Assembly (NCBI GenBank): GCA_009775265.1
Contig: VSPG01000012.1
Coordinates: 1 to 52,373 of the forward strand
Direction: 5' to 3'
Length of the DNA: 52,373 bases
Source: Muribaculaceae bacterium
GTDB taxonomy: Bacteria; Bacteroidota; Bacteroidia; Bacteroidales; Muribaculaceae
Part shown: one piece after another, positions 24,966 through 33,000 of the stretch
Layout: each line of letters begins with the position of its first letter
How positions within the stretch are numbered: the first letter of the stretch is position 1
Notes under the pieces: generated by a model
Database searches by the model: none
What the model was told of the DNA's origin: nothing
Seen by the model: only the letters and a program-made list of their open reading frames with translations
Program-made: the position numbers and the translations under genes

Positions 24966-25013
24966 TTATACTATGTCAGAAACATTACTAATAAAACACT
25001 AAACTCACATACT

Positions 25014-25289
25014 ATGAAACTTAAACCTCTGGCCGACCGCGTCATCATCCGCCCGACCGCAGCAGAAGAGACCACCGTCAACGGCATCATCATCCCCGAC
25101 AGCGCCAAGGAGAAACCCCTCAAAGGCACCGTAGTAGCCGTGGGCAACGGTACCAAAGACGAAGAAATGGTACTTGCAGAAGGAAATGAAGTTTACTACG
25201 GCAAATATGCCGGCACCGAGCTCGAAATCGATGGCGAGAAAGTGCTCGTGATGCGTCAGAACGAAGTGCTCGCTGTAATTGAAAAATAA
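25014..25289 (+). CDS. groES: Co-chaperonin GroES
   Basis: A 91-residue protein starting at the ATG at 25014 (MKLKPLADRVIIRP). An open frame reaches further upstream, but GroES proteins begin here and the upstream part is intergenic. The mobile loop (AAEETTVNGIIIPDSAKEKP) and the C-terminal YYGKYAGTELEIDGEKVLVM are canonical. It caps GroEL for folding of substrate proteins. It is 16 nt before groEL in the usual bicistronic unit. A -24/-12 type promoter rather than an obvious TAnnTTTG site precedes it. Confidence 0.98.
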   Translation: MKLKPLADRVIIRPTAAEETTVNGIIIPDSAKEKPLKGTVVAVGNGTKDEEMVLAEGNEVYYGKYAGTELEIDGEKVLVMRQNEVLAVIEK

Positions 25290-25305
25290 AAAATTTCAGA
25301 CTACT

Positions 25306-26943
25306 ATGGCTAAACAAATTGAATTCAATATCAAAGCTCGCGAAGAACTCAAAAAAGGTGTCGACGCTCTTGCCGACGCCGTAAAAGTGACACTCGGTCC
25401 CAAAGGACGCAATGTCATTATCGACAAAAAATTCGGTGCCCCCCACATCACAAAAGACGGTGTGAGCGTAGCCCGCGAAGTCGAGCTTGAAGACCCCTTC
25501 CAGAACATGGGTGCACAGCTCGTGAAGGAAGTGGCTTCCAAGACCGGCGACGACGCAGGCGACGGCACCACTACCGCAACCGTGCTCGCACAAAGCATCA
25601 TCGCAGTAGGTCTTAAAAACGTGACTGCCGGAGCCAACCCCATGGATCTCAAACGCGGTATCGACAAGGCCGTAGCCACCGTAGTGGAGGCTATCCGCAA
25701 TATGAGCGAGGAAGTAGGCGACGACTTCAAGAAAATCGAAGATGTGGCACGCGTATCGGCCAACAACGACGAAACCATCGGCCATCTCATCGCCGAAGCC
25801 ATGAAGAAGGTGAAAAAAGAAGGCGTAATCACCGTTGACGAAGCCAAAGGTACCGAAACCACCATTGACATCGTGGAAGGCATGCAGTTCGACCGCGGAT
25901 ATATCTCGCCCTACTTCGTCACCGACCCCGAAAAGATGGAATGCGTGATGGACAGCCCTCTCATTCTCATCTACGACAAGAAGGTGAGCAACCTCAAGGA
26001 TATTCTCCCCATCCTCGAACAGAGCGCACAGAGCGGACGTCCGCTGCTCATCATTGCAGAAGATGTAGACCAGGAAGCACTCGCAACCCTTGTTGTCAAC
26101 CGTCTGCGCGGCTCACTCAAGATCTGTGCAGTGAAAGCGCCCGGTTTCGGCGACCGCCGCAAAGAAATGCTTGAGGACATAGCCATACTCACCGGAGGCA
26201 CCGTAGTGAGCGAAGAAAAAGGCATGCAGCTGGCTACAGCCACAATGCAGGACCTCGGCACAGCCACAAAGGTGACTATCAACAAAGAAAACACCACTAT
26301 CGTAAACGGCGCAGGCTCGCAAGAGGCCATAGCTAAACGCGTGGCACAAATCAAGGCGCAAATCGAAACCACCACGAGCGACTACGACCGCGAAAAACTG
26401 CAGGAGCGTCTTGCCAAACTCGCAGGAGGCGTGGCAGTTCTGCACATAGGCGCACCCAGCGAAGTGGAAATGAAAGAGAAGAAAGACCGCGTGGACGATG
26501 CCCTCAGTGCTACCCGCGCAGCCATTGCCGAAGGCATAGTGCCCGGAGGCGGCGTGGCATACATCCGCGCTCTCGCGTCTCTCGAAAGCCTTAAAGGCGA
26601 CAACGACGACGAACAGACCGGCATAGCCATCGTGCAGCGCGCCATCGAAGAACCCCTCCGCCAGATTGCACGCAACGCAGGCGTGGAAGGCGCCGTAGTG
26701 GTGCAGAAAGTGCGCGAAGGCAACGCCGACTTCGGTTACAACGCCCGCACCGACAGCTATGAGAACCTGCTTTCGGCCGGTGTAATCGACCCTGCCAAGG
26801 TGACCCGCGTGGCTCTTGAGAATGCAGCAAGCATTGCCGGCATGTTCCTTACCACAGAGTGCGTAATCGCCGACATCAAGGAAGAAACTCCCGCCGCAGG
26901 CATGCCCGCAGGAGGAATGGGAGGAATGGGCGGCATGATGTAA
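25306..26943 (+). CDS. groEL: Chaperonin GroEL
   Basis: A 545-residue 60-kDa chaperonin, starting at MAKQIEFNIKAREELKKGVD. It has the ATP-site motifs VTLGPKGRNVIIDK and GDGTTTATVLA, the catalytic Asp region VPGGGVAYIRAL, and the flexible Gly-Met tail (GGMGGMGGMM). Standard length. It forms the double-ring folding chamber with GroES. Codon use is biased toward a few favoured codons, as expected for a highly expressed gene. The unit ends at a strong terminator. Confidence 0.99.
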   Translation: MAKQIEFNIKAREELKKGVDALADAVKVTLGPKGRNVIIDKKFGAPHITKDGVSVAREVELEDPFQNMGAQLVKEVASKTGDDAGDGTTTATVLAQSIIAVGLKNVTAGANPMDLKRGIDKAVATVVEAIRNMSEEVGDDFKKIEDVARVSANNDETIGHLIAEAMKKVKKEGVITVDEAKGTETTIDIVEGMQFDRGYISPYFVTDPEKMECVMDSPLILIYDKKVSNLKDILPILEQSAQSGRPLLIIAEDVDQEALATLVVNRLRGSLKICAVKAPGFGDRRKEMLEDIAILTGGTVVSEEKGMQLATATMQDLGTATKVTINKENTTIVNGAGSQEAIAKRVAQIKAQIETTTSDYDREKLQERLAKLAGGVAVLHIGAPSEVEMKEKKDRVDDALSATRAAIAEGIVPGGGVAYIRALASLESLKGDNDDEQTGIAIVQRAIEEPLRQIARNAGVEGAVVVQKVREGNADFGYNARTDSYENLLSAGVIDPAKVTRVALENAASIAGMFLTTECVIADIKEETPAAGMPAGGMGGMGGMM

Positions 26944-26970
26944 AAAGGCCATCCGTTCAATTGAACGATA

Positions 26971-27004
26971 AAAAACTCTGCGCTCTTTCGGGCGCAGAGT
27001 TTTT
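26971..27004. terminator. Rho-independent terminator after groEL
   Basis: A perfect 13-bp stem (26971-26983 with 26992-27004), A-rich on the left and ending in a T run, lies 28 nt after groEL. It can also terminate transcription arriving on the minus strand from the C_GCAxxG gene at 27032. Confidence 0.92.
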
Positions 27005-27031
27005 TGTTTGCCTATTGATTAATAGCCGGCG

Positions 27032-27415
27032 TCAACCGAGTTCTTCTTCAAGAAACTCTGCGGCATCTGCCACGCAGTCGTTGCACTCACGCAACACGCA
27101 GCGAGTTTCCACACCTTTCAAATCCTTACAGCATGTAGAGCCGTTGCGTGACCGGAATTTCGTCATGACGCGCCGCATGGCCTGCATGGAAGCCACCCTG
27201 TCGTTCATTGCCATACCGAGCACAATACCGGCACCGACAAGAGCCCCGCATGTGCCCTCCATATTTCCCATGCCGACACCGAAAGCCCCCGCGACCCGAT
27301 ACATCATTTCCTCATCGGCTCCCGCCATATCGCAGTAGGCGCATGCGACTGCCTGAGCACAATTGAAACGCCCGCTGCGCTTTCGCTCTACTGCCTGGTT
27401 TACTCTTGATTCCAT
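27032..27415 (-). CDS. C_GCAxxG_C_C family cysteine-rich protein
   Basis: A 127-residue protein from the ATG at 27415 (MESRVNQAVERKRSGRFNC). A longer frame starting at 27487 would run through the gpmI terminator, so the shorter start is preferred. It carries the family pattern: FNCAQAVACAYCDMAG, then GNMEGTCGALVGAG, then STCCKDLKG and CNDCVADAAEFLEE. These conserved cysteines suggest a redox or metal-binding role; such proteins are often called redox-active or split-Soret-like, with no firm function. It is last in the minus-strand run after gpmI but separated from it by a hairpin, so it may have its own promoter. Confidence 0.85.
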   Translation of the reverse strand: MESRVNQAVERKRSGRFNCAQAVACAYCDMAGADEEMMYRVAGAFGVGMGNMEGTCGALVGAGIVLGMAMNDRVASMQAMRRVMTKFRSRNGSTCCKDLKGVETRCVLRECNDCVADAAEFLEEELG

Positions 27416-27430
27416 AATATCTTCAAAAAA

Positions 27431-27468
27431 GCGACCGACAGGCGGCATTTCTGCTGTTTGTCGGTCGC
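27431..27468 (-). terminator. Terminator after gpmI
   Basis: A perfect 10-bp stem (27431-27440 with 27459-27468) with an 18-nt loop; on the minus strand it is followed by six T. It lies 24 nt past the gpmI stop. Confidence 0.85.
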
Positions 27469-27491
27469 AATATTTTTTACGGGACAATTTA

Positions 27492-29009
27492 TTAGTCTGC
27501 GATAAGGTCGTGGCCGGTCATTTCAGCAGGCTGCTTCTCTCCGAGGATGTGCAGAAGCGAAGGCGCCACATCGGCAAGACGGCCGTCGGTCACATGCGCA
27601 TGCTTGTTCTCAGTCACATAAACAAAAGGCACGGGATTGAGCGAATGGGCAGTGTTGGGTGTGCCGTCGGCATTCTCGGCGAAATCGGCATTGCCGTGGT
27701 CGGCAATGATAATCACCTCATAGCCTGCCGCGCGAGCCGCTTCAACGGTGTCGTGCAGGCACTTGTCGAGCGTTTCCACAGCTTTCTGTATAGCTTCGTA
27801 GATACCGGTGTGCCCTACCATGTCGCCATTGGCATAGTTCACGACAATGAAATCATATTTTTCTTCCTTGATGGCCTCCACGAGTTTGTCCTTCACTTCG
27901 GGAGCGCTCATTTCGGGCTTAAGGTCGTAGGTGGCCACTTTAGGCGAAGGCACGAGGATGCGGTCTTCACCATCGAAAGGCTGCTCACGTCCGCCATTGA
28001 AGAAGAACGTCACATGTGCATATTTTTCAGTCTCCGCTATGTGAAGCTGCTTGCGGCCGAGCGACGACAGGTATTCGCCGAGCGTGTTGCCTACGTTTTC
28101 CTTGTCGAAAAGGATGTATACGCCCTTGAACGACGCATCGTATGGAGTCATGCAATAGTATTGCAGACCGGGGATGGTGTGCATGCCTTCCTCGGGCATA
28201 TCGTGCTGTGTAAGCACCACAGTGAGCTCCTTTGCGCGGTCGTTGCGATAGTTGAAGAATATCACAACATCGCCTTCCTGTATAGTGCCGTCCACATTGA
28301 CATTGTTGATGGGCTTGATGAACTCATCGGTGATATCTTCGTCGTAGCTCTGCTGCATGGCCTCTACCATATCGGCGGCCTGCTTGCCTTCACCCTTTAC
28401 GAGCAGGTCGTAGGCCACACGCACACGTTCCCAGCGTTTGTCGCGGTCCATTGCGTAGTAACGTCCTATGATGCTGGCTATAGTGCCTGCACTTTGGGCA
28501 CAATGGTTCTGCAGCTGTTCTATGAATCCTTTGCCGCTGCGGGGGTCGGTGTCACGGCCGTCCATAAAGCAATGCAGGAACACGTCGCTCAGGCCATAGT
28601 GCTTGGCGATGTCGCAAAGAGCAAAAATGTGTTCGAGCGACGAATGCACACCGCCGTTGCTTGTAAGACCCATGAAGTGCATGCGTTTGCCATTGGTTTT
28701 GGCATATTCGAATGCTTTCTTGACCATGGGATTGTCAAGAATCGAGCCGTCGGCAATGGATTTGTTGATTTTCACCAAATCCTGATATACCACGCGACCG
28801 GCACCGATATTGAGATGACCTACTTCGGAGTTGCCCATCTGACCGTCGGGCAAGCCCACATCTTCGCCTCCGGCATGAAGCTGCGAGTGCGGATATGTGG
28901 CCAAAAGGTGATCCCAATAGGGAGTCGGAGTGCTGTAGATGGCATCGCTGTGGGTGTGGTTGCCGATGCCCCATCCGTCAAGGATTATCAAAAGAGCTTT
29001 ATTTGCCAT
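27492..29009 (-). CDS. gpmI: 2,3-bisphosphoglycerate-independent phosphoglycerate mutase
   Basis: A 505-residue Mn-dependent enzyme of the alkaline phosphatase superfamily, converting 3- to 2-phosphoglycerate in glycolysis. The nucleophile is Ser61 in QMGNSEVGHLNIGAGR. The N-terminal metal site LIILDGWGIG, the FMDGRDTDPRSG block and the C-terminal metal site IIADHGNADF with NTAHSLNPVPFV are all present. Standard length. It lies 24 nt downstream of a small membrane protein gene and is probably read with it and the exonuclease gene upstream. Confidence 0.98.
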   Translation of the reverse strand: MANKALLIILDGWGIGNHTHSDAIYSTPTPYWDHLLATYPHSQLHAGGEDVGLPDGQMGNSEVGHLNIGAGRVVYQDLVKINKSIADGSILDNPMVKKAFEYAKTNGKRMHFMGLTSNGGVHSSLEHIFALCDIAKHYGLSDVFLHCFMDGRDTDPRSGKGFIEQLQNHCAQSAGTIASIIGRYYAMDRDKRWERVRVAYDLLVKGEGKQAADMVEAMQQSYDEDITDEFIKPINNVNVDGTIQEGDVVIFFNYRNDRAKELTVVLTQHDMPEEGMHTIPGLQYYCMTPYDASFKGVYILFDKENVGNTLGEYLSSLGRKQLHIAETEKYAHVTFFFNGGREQPFDGEDRILVPSPKVATYDLKPEMSAPEVKDKLVEAIKEEKYDFIVVNYANGDMVGHTGIYEAIQKAVETLDKCLHDTVEAARAAGYEVIIIADHGNADFAENADGTPNTAHSLNPVPFVYVTENKHAHVTDGRLADVAPSLLHILGEKQPAEMTGHDLIAD

Positions 29010-29033
29010 GATATGTTGTGTATGATGTATTTG

Positions 29034-29267
29034 TTATTTGTCGTTGTTTCTGTCCATATCCGCCTGCCGTTCCTCGCGGTACCTTTCCCGTCGGCGCAGA
29101 CTGAAATGGAGCAGTATCAATATAACAACCGTGATGGCTATTACGCCGAAATAATACAAGGCCGACGTGCGTCCGGAGGCATAATCGCCCCAGCCTATAG
29201 AAGCCATGACCATGAGGTAGACGGCCAACACGAGCGGAATGAGAGTAGAGCGCTTTATCTTTTTCAT
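29034..29267 (-). CDS. Small membrane protein of unknown function
   Basis: A 77-residue protein with two predicted transmembrane helices (residues about 8-26 and 37-56), joined by a short loop GWGDYASGRTSAL, and a highly charged C-terminal tail (RRRERYREERQADMDRNNDK). No named domain is recognised. Its ATG overlaps the exonuclease stop in ATGA (29264-29267), so it is translationally coupled to that gene and precedes gpmI. The tight overlap and good helix pattern support a real gene. Confidence 0.75.
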   Translation of the reverse strand: MKKIKRSTLIPLVLAVYLMVMASIGWGDYASGRTSALYYFGVIAITVVILILLHFSLRRRERYREERQADMDRNNDK

Positions 29268-29914
29268 TTTTCGTCATGATTGGTTTCAAGTTCCGGCACT
29301 ACACGGAAAGGCGATTCCGCGGCATCGAAGCGGCCGGACTCAAGATGCTTATAAACGTGCAGGCACGCCCAGGAGTCGAGCGCGGCATAGGTCTGCTGCT
29401 GAGGTGTGAGCGACGACGCTTCCCAGTTGGTAAGGCGTTGCTTCTTCGAGATGCGCTGACCGAACACTATTGCATAAATTTTCTGAAGCGAACTGTCAGA
29501 AATGTGGAATCGCTTTACGTAGCTCTGCAATTCCACAAAACCTTTTGGTTCGACAGGTTCCGTGCGACGCATCACATTGAAATCATCGCGAACGGAAAGC
29601 CCTATTTTGGTTATGCCCGGATTTTCAAGAAATTCGCGCAATGGGGCTGGAATGCCAAGCTTGTTAAGGCGTATGAGGTAGTTGTGCGTGTCTGTCGACA
29701 ATTGCATAAGGGCCACCTTGTTGAGGCAGCCTTTCTTGAACGACGGCTTAGTCTCCGTGTCAAACCCCACGAGAGTATGCTTTCCGAGATCGGCCAAGGC
29801 TTTGTCGAGAAGCTCGGGAGTATCGACAACCATAATCGGAGCGTCGAAAACGACCGCAGGCATCTCTGCCACGGCCTGCTTGCTTATTGCGAGGGAAAAT
29901 GTGCTCATTTTCAT
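29264..29914 (-). CDS. 3'-5' exonuclease, DEDDy type (RNase D / Werner-like)
   Basis: A 216-residue protein from the ATG at 29914 (MKMSTFSLAISK); the ATG at 29908 is also possible. It has the three exonuclease motifs: Exo I LVGFDTETKPSF with Asp and Glu, Exo II ITKIGLSVRDDFNVM with Asp, and Exo III YAALDSWACLHVY with Tyr and Asp of the DEDDy class. Only the nuclease domain is present; HRDC or helicase domains are missing, so this is a small stand-alone form. The substrate, RNA or DNA, is not determined. A TAACTTTG box sits directly at the start, predicting a nearly leaderless mRNA. Confidence 0.92.
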   Translation of the reverse strand: MKMSTFSLAISKQAVAEMPAVVFDAPIMVVDTPELLDKALADLGKHTLVGFDTETKPSFKKGCLNKVALMQLSTDTHNYLIRLNKLGIPAPLREFLENPGITKIGLSVRDDFNVMRRTEPVEPKGFVELQSYVKRFHISDSSLQKIYAIVFGQRISKKQRLTNWEASSLTPQQQTYAALDSWACLHVYKHLESGRFDAAESPFRVVPELETNHDEK

Positions 29915-29920
29915 GACATG

Positions 29921-29928
29921 CAAAGTTA
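29921..29928 (-). promoter_or_regulatory. Promoter -7 box of the exonuclease-gpmI unit
   Basis: On the minus strand this reads TAACTTTG, matching TAnnTTTG, 6 nt before the ATG at 29914. A TTTTG lies 22 nt upstream, slightly farther than the usual 19-21 nt. Confidence 0.6.
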
Positions 29929-29992
29929 CGCATAATTTGCGACAAATGCTCAAAACTACCGTTTTTTTGACGTTTTTACATACATTGCACAG

Positions 29993-30033
29993 GTCGCCCC
30001 GGAACTGCATTCGGATATGCACTCCGGGGCGAC
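29993..30033 (-). terminator. Stable hairpin after the alpha-2-macroglobulin-like gene
   Basis: A perfect 11-bp GC-rich stem (29993-30003 with 30023-30033) holds an inner TGCAT/ATGCA stem. It lies 24 nt beyond the stop codon at 30058. It lacks an immediate T run, so it may be a weak or factor-assisted terminator or protect the 3' end of the mRNA. Confidence 0.6.
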
Positions 30034-30057
30034 TCGCTTACGCGCGGGATATACTAT

Positions 30058-33000
30058 TTATTGTACTTCGAGCACGGCTCCGGCGGAGTGTGCCGTCAAT
30101 GCGGGAGCGAGAGCGCTCTGCACTGTCGCAAGACCTGCGGAGAAAATGCCCGACAGGCCGGCTGTGCAATCGTAGCTCAGCTGATAAGTCCCCTTAGGCA
30201 GATAGGAGATGAACATCCGGGTGGAAGCATCGCGGTTCTCACGATAAAAACGCGCTCCCCCGCTTGTCACATATCCGGGAGTCTGGTCAAGCGGCTCGAG
30301 AGAAGCTGCACGCTCGTCGACAACCGTTACGTATTCCATGTCGCGGCTCACATGCAACGTCAGCAACACACGCACACGCTGTCCGAGCTCAACATTGTCG
30401 GCATAAGAGAGAGTGCCGTCGGCGGCTACCGCCATAATACGTTTTTCCACCGATATGGCTTCGCACGATGCGGCTTTCACATCCGAAGGCTCGCTTCGGT
30501 ACGAACTTATGAGCGCACCATAGGACGGCACATCGGCCATCGGCGCAATTTCGAGCATCGCACCTGCCGCTTCGCTGCCGAGTGCGACCGTGGCTTCTCC
30601 GCCATAGCTGCATGCATTGCCGAGATCGACACGGCGTCCTCTCAGCGTCACAGACGCTGGACGGTTGTCTGTGTGCCACGGGGTTCCGCTGTTAACAAAC
30701 GCACCAACGAGCTGGGTGGCATCGTACGCCGCAAGGCCAGATGTGGCCTGCTCGCGCACAATGAGCCACTGGCGCATGCCGTCGATAAGCGGTGATGCCG
30801 GGGATATACGTCCGTAGGCCATGAGCATGGGCGCATACTGCCCGATACTGCCCACGGAGGGGAAACTTATGCCCTGCGAAGGCGTAGCGACTGCAAACTC
30901 ATCTACAGAGCCGAGTATCTGCTTCGCTACATTTCCATAGCCGTATATGTCAAGCAATATCGCCATATTGGCTTTCTCCGACGTCGATGCAGAGCGCCAG
31001 TTTTTTATGCAATGCTGCAAAGTAGCCTGCAGAACGCGCTGTCCGTGCAACGACGGAGACACATTTTTCCACATGCTGCGCATCACGGCATAAGACATGT
31101 CGGGATAAACCTTTCCTTCCGACGATTCTTTGAGTTTCACGTCGATATATCCAAGCGCACTATTCAGAATAGCCTCCAGACGCGAATCGCGCGGAAGATA
31201 GCCGGCCATCTGCAGCAACCCGAGATCGTGCAGGGCAAGCATAGTCGCCCAATGCGACGATTCTTCGTTCCACTTGCCCCATTTCAGGCCTCCGTCGCGA
31301 CAAGCGAGCGACGACAACACGCCGATGGAGGCTTTGACATTGTCTTCTATGCGTCCGGCATCGAGCAGCAACGAGAGTCGTGCCATGCGTTCGCTGTCGC
31401 TCTGCGCAGCCTGCACCCACGGAGTGGCTCGCAAAGCGGCTATCTTCAGGGCGTCGTTCTGCTCGAGACGCGATGTGATGTCATCTCCTTTCCATGCCTT
31501 CATGGCTTCTGCCACCTGAGGCGTACGCTCCACGATTCCGCGTGCGGTGCATGCGGCAAAGAGAGAGTTCACTGCACCGGGAGTACTCGTGGACTCGTAT
31601 TCTACAAGACCCGGAAGCGCTTTTATTATGCTCCATAACGGGTTCTGACAATACTGCAATGTATAAGATACGTCCCTGCCTGAAGGCACACGGAGCTTAA
31701 ACGGTTTATCGCCGGGATTAAGATAGAACGCTGTAGACTCGACGACATCGCACTGAGCCGATTCGACAGGTATCAGCGCCTGTTCTCCGTCGGAGAAAGC
31801 GGCGTTGCCGCTACGCACGCGGTAGCCTATCGCAGTGGCATCATACGGCGCAACAATGTCTATGGCTACCACAGTCGAGCCGTCGGCGGCAACTATGTCT
31901 GTGCTTTCGGATGAAAACAGCGTTTTCATCGAAACAGGGTCGAACACTTCCACAACAGAGTTGATTTCGCACTCTTCCCCGCTGTTGTTGTACACAGTGG
32001 CAAGCACGCGCGCGCTGTCGCCCTCGCGGAGGAAGCGCGGCAGGTTGGGTTGTACCATAACAGGCTTGGCAGCCACGAAGTCGCGGACAAGTTTACCGGC
32101 CTGCATGTCGGAAGTCCAGGCGAGAGCCATCATGCGCCATGTGGCGTTGGCATCGGGCAATACAAAATCAATGTCCACATTTCCTGCTTCGTCGGCAGTG
32201 AGCTGCGGCATCCAGAACGCCTCCTCCACATCGGATTCACGATAATCGAAACATTCCGCCGAGGGAGAGTCCGCACCCGACTCGGATGCGCCGGTACCTG
32301 TATCGCTGTCCATAACCACCGCTCCCTCCTCAAGTTCTATGCTTTCTTCCATGGCCGCACCATTGGCCGATGCGGCAGACTTCATCATCATGCGGGGAGC
32401 GGCAGTTGCTGAAGTTCCTCTCACTACAACATTATCGTACAACACGGCGTAGCCCGCCTCAGGAAGGAATCTAAGCTTAGGAGTCACAAGATCTTGGGTT
32501 TTGAACCATTTCACATCCGCCTCCATGGATTCTCCTATTTCATGAGACTCAAGACGGCTCAAAGACATCTGAGGCCAACGCACAGCAAGACCGAAAGAAG
32601 ACGGCCACGACATGGGCTGCAGAGCATCAAGCGAATGGTTATACATGGTTGCGGCCATTGCTGCGGCTGCAGGCGTGCCGTTGTCATGAGCCACATGCAG
32701 ACGCCAACGTTCGCCGCTTCCGGGCACGAGGCGGTCGCGGAAACTGTCGCCGGTTATTGTCAGCGTACGATGCTCAGGGCGCACCACCTCAATATTATAT
32801 GCAAAAACACGTCCGTCGCGCACCGTGAATATCACAAGTTTTCCGCGATCGGCCCCCGACGGCAAATCGAGAGACAGGTGCCGGAACCCTTTTTCGCGTT
32901 TGTGCACCTCCACTTCCACTATTTCATTGCCTGCACACAAGGCTGCGTAAAGCCAGGTGTCGTTGGCCGCCACACCATAGCGGAAAGAGGCACGACCGGC

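Noticed and set aside
27416..27487. N-terminal extension of the C_GCAxxG_C_C protein back to 27487
   Set aside because: It would run through the gpmI terminator hairpin, and the family normally starts near the ATG at 27415.
27363..29279. A 638-codon open frame on the plus strand opposite gpmI
   Set aside because: It mirrors gpmI and its neighbour, has low-complexity His/Phe/Val-rich composition and no recognisable domain, while the opposite strand encodes a canonical enzyme with intact motifs.
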